Origin: Noviluteimonas sp052115395
GTDB taxonomy: Bacteria; Pseudomonadota; Gammaproteobacteria; Xanthomonadales; Xanthomonadaceae
Direction: 5' to 3' (one strand)
Length of the DNA: 64,000 bases
NCBI GenBank assembly: GCA_052115395.1
Contig: JBFRGO010000005.1
The notes below the pieces were generated by a model, which saw only the letters and a program-made list of their open reading frames with translations, was not told the origin of the DNA and searched no databases. The translations under genes were made by a program, and so were the position numbers. Within the stretch, counting starts at the first letter, position 1. The number at the start of each line of letters is the position of its first letter. Shown one piece after another: positions 41,001 to 49,215 of this stretch.

Positions 41001-43949
41001 ATGGCTTCAATGAAATCTTTGACGCTGAAGCGCAGCGCGCTCACCGTCGCGCTGGGCCTCTGCTTCGCTGGTGCGGTGCAGGCGCAGAGCGCCGTGGGCT
41101 CGATCTTCGGCGACACGACGAGCGGCGCGACTGTCCGCATCGAAAACGTGGACACCGGTTCGGCACGTGAAGTGACCGCCGATTCTTCGGGCCGCTTCAC
41201 GCTCCCGCAGCTCTCCCCGGGTCGCTATCGCGTGATCTCCGGTGGCCAGACGCGTGAAGTGCGCGTCAGCGTCGGTACCGGTACGCCGGTCAACTTCGCT
41301 CCGCAGGAACTGGGTTCGGTCACGGTCGTCGGCGCCGGTGCGATCAACCCGATCGACGTCTCGTCGGTCGAGTCGACGACGGTGTTCACCGCCGAGCAGA
41401 TCCAGGCCCTTCCGGTTTCGCGTGACGTCACCAACGTCGCCCTGCTTGCCCCGGGCACCGTCCGCGGCGACACCGGCCTCGGCAACCTCGCCTCCTTCGG
41501 CGGCGCGTCGGTCGCGGAAAACGGCTACTACATCAACGGCTTCGACGTCACGAACCTGCGTTCGCTGCTGTCGTACGCGCAGCTTCCGTTCGAGTCGATC
41601 TCCGAACAGCAGGTCAAGACCGGTGGCTACGGCGCCGAGTACGGCCGTTCGCTGGGTGGCGTGATCAACATCGTGACCAAGCGCGGTACGAACGAGTGGA
41701 AGGGTGGCGGCAGCGTCTATTGGGAACCGAACCAGCTGCGTTCGACGGGCAAGGACGCGCCTTCGCGCGACCCGGAATCCGCCGCGCTGCTCGTGTTCCG
41801 TTCCGCCGATGAAGCCGACACGCTCGAGTACAACGCGTACGCCGGCGGTCCGCTGATCAAGGACAAGCTCTTCATGTTCGGCCTGGTCACCGGCCGCCAC
41901 AACACGAAGAACACCTTCGACCAGAACAGCAGCGAGACCGAATCCAACACGTCGCCCAGCGGCATGTTGAAGCTCGACTGGAACATCACCGACGACCACC
42001 TGCTCGAGTTCACGGGGATCTACAACAAGGAAACCCTGGACCGCACGCATTACGACAGCGCCACGCCGTACAGCCGCAACAACGACCTGTTCGCGTACGA
42101 CTACGAGCAGAAGTCCGGCGGCAGCGTCCTGATCGGCAAGTACACCGGCTACCTCACCGACTCGCTGACCCTGTCGGCGCAGTACGGCGACCTCAAGTAC
42201 GACAACCCGTACATCCCGGGCGGCCTGCCGGGCGAAGACTGCCCGACCGTCTACGGCGTGGGCCTGGTCTACCTGGGTTGCTGGCCGGCGGCGAGCTTCG
42301 CTGCGGTCCGTCCCGTCACTGCGGCTCCGGATACCGACCGTCGCAAGGCATGGCGCATCGACCTTGACTGGCGCATCGGCGACCACGCCGTCCGCGCGGG
42401 CCTGGACAGCGAAGAGTTCGTTTCCAAGTTCACCGCGACCAACTACGCCGGTGGCGTGTACTACCGTTACTTCAACTCGCCGGGTCCCGGCGGCGTGACC
42501 AACGGTGTGCCGAACGACCAGCCGTACGTGCGTCGTCGTTTCATCACGCGTTCGTCGGGCGGTTACAAGACCACCAACGAAGCGGCGTACCTGGAAGACA
42601 GCTGGAACGTCACCGACAAGCTGATGCTGTACGGCGGCATCCGCCTCGAGCGCTTCGACAACAAGAACGCCGATGGCGTCTCGTTCGTGAAGTCCGACGA
42701 CCTGTGGGCCCCGCGCCTCGGTTTCTCGTGGGACGTGATGGGTGACTCGTCGTTCAAGGTGTTCGGTAACGCCGGCCGTTACTTCATCCCGGTCGCCAAC
42801 AACACCTCGATCCGCGCTTCGGGCGCCGAAGCCACGACCAACGAGTACTTCCTGTACACGGCGGTCGATCCGATCACCGGTGCCCCGACCCTGGGCACGC
42901 AGCTCGGCGGCCTGGCGCTCAACGGCAGCTTCACCGCCCCGAACCCGGCCACCGTCGCCGCCGCGAACCTGAGCCCGATGTACCAGGACGAATACATCCT
43001 GGGCATGCAGAAGCAGCTCAATGAGAACTGGAACATCGGCATCCGTGGCATCAAGCGCAAGATCAAGGACGGCTTCGACGACACGTGCAGCCACCAGGCG
43101 CTTGCCGATTGGGCAGCCGACAACGGCTACACGAACTACGACTACAACACGGCCGCTTCGTGCTACCTGATCAACCCGGGCCGTGACGCCGACCTCGCGC
43201 TGGACCTCAACAACGACGGCACGTTCACCACGGTGACCATCCCGGCGCGTTACTTCGGCCTGCCGCAGTACCGTCGTAACTACAGCGCGGTCGAGTTCTT
43301 CTTCGAGCGCATGAAGGCCGATCGCTGGGCGTTGCAGGGTTCGTACACCTTCGCCAAGAGCGTCGGTAACGCGGAAGGCTACGTGAACTCGACCCTGGAG
43401 CAGGCGGACGCCGGCATCACCCAGGACTTCGACTTCGCGGCGTTCGGCGAAGGCGCGTACGGCTACCTGCCGAACGACCGTCGCCACACCGTCAAGATGT
43501 TCGGTACCTTCGACATCACCGACCAGTGGCGCGTTGGCGGCAACATGATCGTCCAGTCGGGTCGCCCGGTGAACTGCAACGGCTACATCCCGGAAAGCCA
43601 CCCGTCCTTCCAGGGCATCGACGGCGGTTCGATCGGCGCGTACTCGGCCTCGAGCTTCTACTGCCACGACGCCGCCGGTAACCCGCACCTGGGTAACCGT
43701 GGCGACCATGGTCGTACGCCGTGGTCCAAGACGTTCGATGCGAACGTTGCCTGGACCCCGACGTTCGGCGACGGCAAGCTGACGCTGCAGATGGACGTGT
43801 TCAACCTGCTCGGCGACGAAGGCGTGACCGAATACGTCGAAACCGGCGACAAGAACCGCGCTTCCCCGGTGGCTTCGCAGGATTACCTCCTGCCGATCAA
43901 CTACCAGACGCCGCGTTACTTCCGCTTCTCGGCGCGTTACGACTTCTGA
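41001..43949 (+). CDS. Oar-like TonB-dependent receptor 1
   Basis: 982 residues, outer membrane. A signal peptide (1-28) is followed by a carboxypeptidase-regulatory-like beta domain (about 30-100), a TonB box-like VTVVG near 111, a plug (PIDVSSVESTTVFTAEQ; KTGGYGAEYGRSLGGVINIVTKRG in parts) and a 22-strand-type barrel ending in the terminal aromatic RYDF needed for BAM insertion. Such receptors import large ligands such as peptides or glycans at the cost of proton motive force; the ligand here is unknown. The ATG at 41001 follows GGGGGA; an ATG at 40959 in frame lacks a site. Codons CGT and GGT are notably frequent, suggesting high expression. Confidence 0.92.
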   Translation: MASMKSLTLKRSALTVALGLCFAGAVQAQSAVGSIFGDTTSGATVRIENVDTGSAREVTADSSGRFTLPQLSPGRYRVISGGQTREVRVSVGTGTPVNFAPQELGSVTVVGAGAINPIDVSSVESTTVFTAEQIQALPVSRDVTNVALLAPGTVRGDTGLGNLASFGGASVAENGYYINGFDVTNLRSLLSYAQLPFESISEQQVKTGGYGAEYGRSLGGVINIVTKRGTNEWKGGGSVYWEPNQLRSTGKDAPSRDPESAALLVFRSADEADTLEYNAYAGGPLIKDKLFMFGLVTGRHNTKNTFDQNSSETESNTSPSGMLKLDWNITDDHLLEFTGIYNKETLDRTHYDSATPYSRNNDLFAYDYEQKSGGSVLIGKYTGYLTDSLTLSAQYGDLKYDNPYIPGGLPGEDCPTVYGVGLVYLGCWPAASFAAVRPVTAAPDTDRRKAWRIDLDWRIGDHAVRAGLDSEEFVSKFTATNYAGGVYYRYFNSPGPGGVTNGVPNDQPYVRRRFITRSSGGYKTTNEAAYLEDSWNVTDKLMLYGGIRLERFDNKNADGVSFVKSDDLWAPRLGFSWDVMGDSSFKVFGNAGRYFIPVANNTSIRASGAEATTNEYFLYTAVDPITGAPTLGTQLGGLALNGSFTAPNPATVAAANLSPMYQDEYILGMQKQLNENWNIGIRGIKRKIKDGFDDTCSHQALADWAADNGYTNYDYNTAASCYLINPGRDADLALDLNNDGTFTTVTIPARYFGLPQYRRNYSAVEFFFERMKADRWALQGSYTFAKSVGNAEGYVNSTLEQADAGITQDFDFAAFGEGAYGYLPNDRRHTVKMFGTFDITDQWRVGGNMIVQSGRPVNCNGYIPESHPSFQGIDGGSIGAYSASSFYCHDAAGNPHLGNRGDHGRTPWSKTFDANVAWTPTFGDGKLTLQMDVFNLLGDEGVTEYVETGDKNRASPVASQDYLLPINYQTPRYFRFSARYDF

Positions 43950-43975
43950 TCCATCGAGTCGATTGTGGTAAACCG

Positions 43976-44006
43976 ACGGCCGCTGCTCACGCAGCGGCCG
44001 TTTTTT
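43976..44006 (+). terminator. Terminator after TonB receptor 1
   Basis: A perfect 11-bp stem (ACGGCCGCTGC at 43976-43986, complement at 43991-44001) with loop TCAC and T6. Only 13 bases separate it from the next start codon. Confidence 0.93.
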
Positions 44007-44019
44007 ATTCGGAATGCAT

Positions 44020-45585
44020 ATGAACGATCCGTCCCCCGAGATTCTCTGGCGCGAAGCGCAACTGACCTTCCGCGCCGACCCGGCGCGCGCCGCCGCCCTG
44101 TGCGAACAACTGCTCGCGCGCGCACCCGGTTTCTGGGGCGCGCACTGGATGCTTTCGCGCCTGTTCCAGGCACGCGGCGCCTTCCGCGCGGCGGTCTCGC
44201 ACGCGCGTGCCTCCGCGCGCGGCCTGCGCCAGGATGCCTCCCCGCATGAAGTGCTGGTCGTCGCCAGCGGGCTGATTTCCACCGGCGAATACGCGACTTG
44301 CGCACAACTGCTGGCGTCGCTGGATCCGCGCATGGGCCTGGACCCGATGCAACTGACCGGCGTCGCCGAGCAGGCGATGATGCTCGACGACCCCGCCACC
44401 GCGCTGCGTTGGCTGGATGTCGCGAACGATTCGAACGTGCACAGCCCGGCGCTGTCCTTCCTGCGCGGCAATGCATTGAAATTCACCGGTCGCCTGGAGG
44501 CGGCCGCATCCGCCTTCGAAGAGGCGATCGCGCTGGAGCCGGGCCATCCCGGTGCGCACTTCGCACTGGCATCGCTCGACGTGGCCGAAGGGCGCGACGC
44601 GCGCATCGCGCGTCTCGAACGTCTGCTTGCAAGCAACGCCGACGGCAGCCTGGTCTCCGCCTGGTCCTACGCGTTGTTCCGCGAACTCGACAATGCCGAC
44701 GCACCCGAACGCGCGTGGCCGCATCTGGAACGCGCGATGGCCTTGCGCAAGGCGACGAGCCGATACGACGCCGCGCGCGAGGACGCGATCTTCGATCGCA
44801 TCATCGATGCCGCGCGTGCCGAGTCGATCGCGCGCCAGGCCGTGGATGCCGAGCGCATCCCGCTCTTCATCATCGGCCTGCCGCGGTCGGGCACGACCGT
44901 CGTCGAACGCATCCTCGGCAACCACGCCGACGTCGCGAGCTGCGGCGAATCCAATGCACTGCGCATGGCCTACAAATGGGCCAGCGATTACTGGTGCGAA
45001 GGTTTCCTCGACACCGAGGCCTCGCAGCGCCTGGCGCACACCGACGCGGCGACGGTCGGAACCTTGTACCTCCATGCCACGCAGGCGCGCAGCGCCGGCC
45101 GGCGTTGGCATACCGACAAGCACCCGGGCAACGTCGCACTGGCGGGCGTCGCGCTCGCCGCGTTGCCGCAGTCGCGGATCGTGCACGTGCGCAAGGATCC
45201 GGTCGACGCGTGTTTCGGCTGCTTGCGCGAGTTGTTCACCAACGCGTTCTACGACTGGAGCTACGCGTTCGACGATGTCGCCAACCACCATCGCAATACC
45301 GTGCGCCTGATGCGACATCTGCAGCAGCTCGCGCCCGAACGCATCGTCGACGTGCAATACGAAACCCTGGTCGCGCAACCCGAAGCGGGCGCAAGCGCGC
45401 TCCTCGCCGGATGCGGCCTCGCACCGCAAGCCGGTGTGCAGGACATCACCGCGAACCTGCAACCGGTGACCACCGCCAGCAGCGTGCAGGTGCGCAAGCC
45501 GATCCACGCGGGGCGGGTGGGCTGGTGGAAGCGCTACGAACGCCAATTGCGTCCGCTGCAATCGGCGCTCGCGAACGACGATTGA
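44020..45585 (+). CDS. TPR-containing sulfotransferase 1
   Basis: 521 residues, no signal peptide, so cytosolic. The N-terminal 260 residues are TPR-like helical repeats (for example TGRLEAAASAFEEAIALEPGHP). A Sulfotransfer_3-type domain follows: the PAPS 5'-phosphosulfate loop FIIGLPRSGTTVVERIL near 283-299, the 3'-phosphate region VRKDPVDACFGCLRELF near 390, and VQYETLV near 443. It should transfer sulfate from PAPS to an unknown acceptor, and the TPR part suggests a protein acceptor. The ATG at 44020 is better spaced from GGA than the ATG at 44014. With a terminator just upstream and no promoter room, it depends on read-through from receptor 1. Confidence 0.88.
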   Translation: MNDPSPEILWREAQLTFRADPARAAALCEQLLARAPGFWGAHWMLSRLFQARGAFRAAVSHARASARGLRQDASPHEVLVVASGLISTGEYATCAQLLASLDPRMGLDPMQLTGVAEQAMMLDDPATALRWLDVANDSNVHSPALSFLRGNALKFTGRLEAAASAFEEAIALEPGHPGAHFALASLDVAEGRDARIARLERLLASNADGSLVSAWSYALFRELDNADAPERAWPHLERAMALRKATSRYDAAREDAIFDRIIDAARAESIARQAVDAERIPLFIIGLPRSGTTVVERILGNHADVASCGESNALRMAYKWASDYWCEGFLDTEASQRLAHTDAATVGTLYLHATQARSAGRRWHTDKHPGNVALAGVALAALPQSRIVHVRKDPVDACFGCLRELFTNAFYDWSYAFDDVANHHRNTVRLMRHLQQLAPERIVDVQYETLVAQPEAGASALLAGCGLAPQAGVQDITANLQPVTTASSVQVRKPIHAGRVGWWKRYERQLRPLQSALANDD

Positions 45586-45669
45586 GGCGACAGCGGCTGT
45601 ATCGCGTCTCACGCGGCGACCTTTCGTCGGCTGTAACACGCCTGCGTGCGGCAACTCGGCAATAAAAAT

Positions 45670-45689
45670 ACCGCTTGGATTCAAGCGGT
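45670..45689 (-). terminator. Hairpin with T tract on the minus strand
   Basis: ACCGCTTG (45670-45677) pairs with CAAGCGGT (45682-45689) around GATT. On the minus strand the hairpin runs into ATTTTTATT. On the plus strand it could weakly end the sulfotransferase 1 transcript. Confidence 0.5.
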
Positions 45690-45747
45690 TGTCGGCGCGC
45701 GAAAACATGAATCCGACCGCGCGTTTCGTTACGTCGCCGGAAGGGGG

Positions 45748-45776
45748 TGGTTAAGGATTTGTTCGAGGTCTAACGT
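45748..45776 (+). promoter_or_regulatory. Promoter of TonB receptor 2
   Basis: TGGTTA (45748-45753), 17-base spacer, TAACGT (45771-45776). The block GGTTAAGGATTTGTTCGAGG-TCTA is shared, with a few changes, with the promoter of receptor 3 (49116-49138). Confidence 0.5.
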
Positions 45777-45847
45777 CCGCCGCATCGATCCGATTTACGG
45801 ATTGCACATTTCTTCTTCTTCGAGTTCTTCGGCAGGAGGGAATGATC

Positions 45848-48800
45848 ATGGCGACCAGCCGCAACATCGGGCGCCTCAAGCGCACCACGCTCGCAGCCGC
45901 ACTCGGGCTCTGTTTCATCGGCGGCATCCACGCGCAGACCAACACCGCCGGTGCGGTGTCGGGCCGCGCAGCGTCGGGCGACACGATCACCATGTCCAAT
46001 CCCGCAACGGGGTTCACGCGCACGATCACCGTCGGCGCCGACGGCAATTTCCGTTTCTCGCAGATTCCGATCGGGCAGTACACGGTCACGCGCAACGGCA
46101 GTTCGCCCAAGCAGATCACGGTCAACGTCGGCACTGCGGCGAACGTCGATTACGCGGCTGTCGCCGCGGCGGGCCCGCAGGAACTGGAAGGCGTCGAAGT
46201 GATCGGCACCGGCGCGGTCAATCCGATCGACGTCACCTCGGTCGAATCCACCACGATCCTGACGGCCGAACAGATCGCCAAGATCCCCGTTCCGCTCAAC
46301 ACCACGGCGGTCGCGCTGCTCGCGCCCGGCACCGTGCGCGGCGACGCGGTCTTCGGCAACCTCGCTTCGTTCGGCGGCGCGTCGGTGGCGGAGAACGCGT
46401 ACTTCATCAACGGCTTCAACATCACCAACGCGTTCCGCAACCTCAACTTCGCGCAAGTCCCCTTCGAGGCCATCCAGGAACAGCAGATCAAGACCGGTGG
46501 TTACGGCGCCGAATTCGGCCGTTCGCTCGGCGGCGTGGTCAACCAGATCACCAAGCGCGGTACGAACGATTTCCACGCGGGCGGCAACGTGTTCTGGAGC
46601 CCGAAGGACCTGCGCGAGGACGTCCACGACGCCTACCAGACCAATGGCGTGCTGCGTTCGGACAACTCGCAGGAAAGCGTGGACGAATGGCGCACCAACA
46701 TCTGGGCCAGCGGCGCGCTGATCAAGGACAAACTCTTCGCCTACGGCCTGATCTCCTACGGAAAGACGAGAAACGAAACCTACGGCAACGCCGTCGCATC
46801 GACCAACGTCAGCGACGACATCGCGTTCCCGACGTGGCTGTTGAAGATGGACTGGAACATCACCGACAGGCACGCCCTCGAGTTCACCGCGTTCTCCGAC
46901 AAGCAGAAGAACGAACAGGAGGTTTTCGCCAATCGACCGGGCGTCACCGAACGCCTCAACCTGGTCGGTACCAACTTCCAGGACCAGGGCGGCGAGAACT
47001 ACATCCTGAAGTACACCGGCTATCTCACCGACACCTTCACCCTGTCGGCCCTGGCCGGCCACGGTGAGTTCACCCGCGAGCAGCACCTGCGCACGGCTGC
47101 CGGCCTGCCCGTCCAATACAACGGCGACATCGCGTCGACCGCGACCGGCTGCCCCCAGATCGAAGATGCGCGTCCGGAATACCGCCGGATCGCGACCGGC
47201 GTGTACTCCAGTACCTGCAACATCACCAACGATACGATCGACCGTACCGACTCGGGCGACAAGCGCGATCAGTTCCGGCTCGACGCCGAATGGCAATTGG
47301 GCGACCACCTGCTGCGCTTCGGCTACGACCGCGACGACTTCGAATCCGTCGCCGGCGTCGCGATCGAAGGTGGCTTCCAGTGGCGTTACACCACCGTCGA
47401 CCCCGACGGCATCGAAAACAGCGGGGACGAATTCGACCGCGCGCGCCAGCAGTTCTTCCAGCAGGGCGCCACCGTCAAGGTCAAGCAGCACGCGTATTAC
47501 ATCCAGGACAGCTGGAACATCACCGACAACTTCATCGGTTACTTCGGCCTGCGCTGGGATACGTTCGAGAACCTCAACGGCAACGGCGAAAGCTACGTCA
47601 AGATCAGCAACCAGTTCGGCCCGCGCCTGGGCTTCTCGTGGGACGTCTTCGGTGACTCGACGTTCAAGGTGTTCGGCAACGCAGGCCGCTACGCGCTACC
47701 GCTGACGCCGTCGGTGGCCGTGCGCGGTGCGTCGGCCTCATTGTTCAGCCGCGAGAGCTTCGATTTCGACCAGACGGTGGATCCGATCACCGGTGCGCCG
47801 ATCAATCCGGTCGCCGTCCCCGACAGCTTCCTGTATCTCAACTCCGAAGATGGCCGGCCGAAGAACCCGCTGACCATCGCGTCGAAGAACCTCGACCCGA
47901 TGTACCAGGACGAATACATCCTCGGCTTCCAGAAGGCCTTGACGGACCACCTGTCACTGGGCATCCGGGGCATCTACCGCGAACTGAAGCAGGCGATCGA
48001 CGACAACTGCGATTACACCGCGGTGCTCGACGCGAACGGATTCTCCGCCACGTTCGACAATGCGGGCGACTTCATCGGCTTCTCGAACGCAGCCGGCGAC
48101 TTCGCGATGCTGCCCAACCCCGGCTTCCCGTATTGCCGCATGTTCAATCCGGGCAAGGATGCGGTGTTCGTGACGGACCTGCTCGGGAACGGGCAACTGA
48201 CGACGAACGTGATCCCGGGTGCGCGCCTGTCGCCGAAGGCCAAGCGCAACTACTCGGCGATGGAATTCTTCGTCGATGGCAGTTGGGACAATTTCTTCCT
48301 GCAAGGTTCGTACACCTTCGCCAAGTCGATCGGCAACACCGAGGGCGGCGTGAAGTCGGACATCGGGCAGAACGACACGAGCGTCACGCAGGATTTCGAT
48401 TACATCGAGCTGACGACGGATACGTACGGCTATCTGCCGAACGATCGCCGCCACAGCATCAAGTTGTTCGGCAACTACACGATCAACGACGAGTGGTCTG
48501 TGGGCGCCAACCTGTTGATCCAGTCGGGCCGACCGGTGAACTGCATCGGCGTGCTCGATCGCGATCCGGCGCGCGCGCCGGGTGCGCCTCCGGGCCCCGG
48601 TTACGACCCGCATCCATACGATGCGGCATTCATGCGCTGCAACAATCTGCCGGTGCCGCGCGGTACGGCGGGCCGGTTGCCGTGGACGCAGAACCTCGAC
48701 ATGAATGTCGCGTACGCGCCGTCGTGGGCAGCGGGCCTGCAGTTCAAGATCGACGTCTTCAACGTTTTCAATTCGCAGAAGGTCACGTCGGTCAACGAAC

Positions 48801-48904
48801 TCGCCGAAGTACCGGAGACGGGTCTTCCCTCCGAGACCTACCTGGTGCCCGCCAGCTTCCAGGCGCCGCGCTCGCTCCGCTTCATGATCCAGTACGACTT
48901 CTGA
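45848..48904 (+). CDS. Oar-like TonB-dependent receptor 2
   Basis: 1018 residues. The architecture is the same as receptor 1: signal peptide (1-29), regulatory-like beta domain (TNTAGAVSGRAASGDTIT onward), TonB box-like VEVIG, plug (PIDVTSVESTTILTAEQIAK) and a barrel ending IQYDF. It shares long identical stretches with receptor 3, for example LTPSVAVRG, NLDPMYQDEYILG and DSYGYLPNDRRH-like TDTYGYLPNDRRHS. The ATG at 45848 lies 8 bases after AGGAGG; the ATG at 45842 would be only 2 bases away. Arginine and glycine codons are mostly CGC and GGC, unlike its two neighbours. No sulfotransferase gene follows it. Confidence 0.92.
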   Translation: MATSRNIGRLKRTTLAAALGLCFIGGIHAQTNTAGAVSGRAASGDTITMSNPATGFTRTITVGADGNFRFSQIPIGQYTVTRNGSSPKQITVNVGTAANVDYAAVAAAGPQELEGVEVIGTGAVNPIDVTSVESTTILTAEQIAKIPVPLNTTAVALLAPGTVRGDAVFGNLASFGGASVAENAYFINGFNITNAFRNLNFAQVPFEAIQEQQIKTGGYGAEFGRSLGGVVNQITKRGTNDFHAGGNVFWSPKDLREDVHDAYQTNGVLRSDNSQESVDEWRTNIWASGALIKDKLFAYGLISYGKTRNETYGNAVASTNVSDDIAFPTWLLKMDWNITDRHALEFTAFSDKQKNEQEVFANRPGVTERLNLVGTNFQDQGGENYILKYTGYLTDTFTLSALAGHGEFTREQHLRTAAGLPVQYNGDIASTATGCPQIEDARPEYRRIATGVYSSTCNITNDTIDRTDSGDKRDQFRLDAEWQLGDHLLRFGYDRDDFESVAGVAIEGGFQWRYTTVDPDGIENSGDEFDRARQQFFQQGATVKVKQHAYYIQDSWNITDNFIGYFGLRWDTFENLNGNGESYVKISNQFGPRLGFSWDVFGDSTFKVFGNAGRYALPLTPSVAVRGASASLFSRESFDFDQTVDPITGAPINPVAVPDSFLYLNSEDGRPKNPLTIASKNLDPMYQDEYILGFQKALTDHLSLGIRGIYRELKQAIDDNCDYTAVLDANGFSATFDNAGDFIGFSNAAGDFAMLPNPGFPYCRMFNPGKDAVFVTDLLGNGQLTTNVIPGARLSPKAKRNYSAMEFFVDGSWDNFFLQGSYTFAKSIGNTEGGVKSDIGQNDTSVTQDFDYIELTTDTYGYLPNDRRHSIKLFGNYTINDEWSVGANLLIQSGRPVNCIGVLDRDPARAPGAPPGPGYDPHPYDAAFMRCNNLPVPRGTAGRLPWTQNLDMNVAYAPSWAAGLQFKIDVFNVFNSQKVTSVNELAEVPETGLPSETYLVPASFQAPRSLRFMIQYDF

Positions 48905-48928
48905 CCTTGTCGGAATGCGGGGACGAAG

Positions 48929-48953
48929 AGGCCGCCGGAAGGCGGCCTTTTTG
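48929..48953 (+). terminator. Terminator after TonB receptor 2
   Basis: An 8-bp stem (AGGCCGCC at 48929-48936, complement at 48941-48948) with loop GGAA and a T5 tract. Confidence 0.88.
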
Positions 48954-49112
48954 TCGAGTTGGAGAGGGCACTGGAAACGTTACCAGCGACAGCTCAGACC
49001 GTTGCGGGAGGGGTTTGAATCCGTGGGAATTACCGCAAACGCCTGATTTCAAAAGTAAAAAAGTCGCAAAAAATTTGTTTGGATCCAATTGCGTCAAACC
49101 GCCGCAAGGTAC

Positions 49113-49142
49113 TTGTTAAGGAAATGTTCAAGGGTCTATAGT
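49113..49142 (+). promoter_or_regulatory. Promoter of TonB receptor 3
   Basis: TTGTTA (49113-49118), 18-base spacer, TATAGT (49137-49142). The leader from there to the ATG is about 67 bases. Confidence 0.55.
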
Positions 49143-49215
49143 CGGCCGGTCGGACTACTTACCGGCTGCTGATGTTTGATTGGTCAATCCGCAAACAGCC
49201 CTGAGGGGGTTAGAA

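Larger units (their letters stand above)
48905..49215. other. 311-base spacer between receptors 2 and 3
   Basis: It holds the terminator of receptor 2 (48929-48953), an A/T-rich stretch near 49050-49085, the receptor 3 promoter (49113-49142) and its leader. No open frame with a ribosome site is seen, so the sulfotransferase gene found behind the other receptors is absent here. Confidence 0.7.

Noticed and set aside
41007..44636. 1209-codon frame on the minus strand, and similar ones at 45770-47491 and 49243-52587
   Set aside because: They mirror the receptor genes and reflect third-position G/C. There is no signal peptide, no family and no ribosome site.
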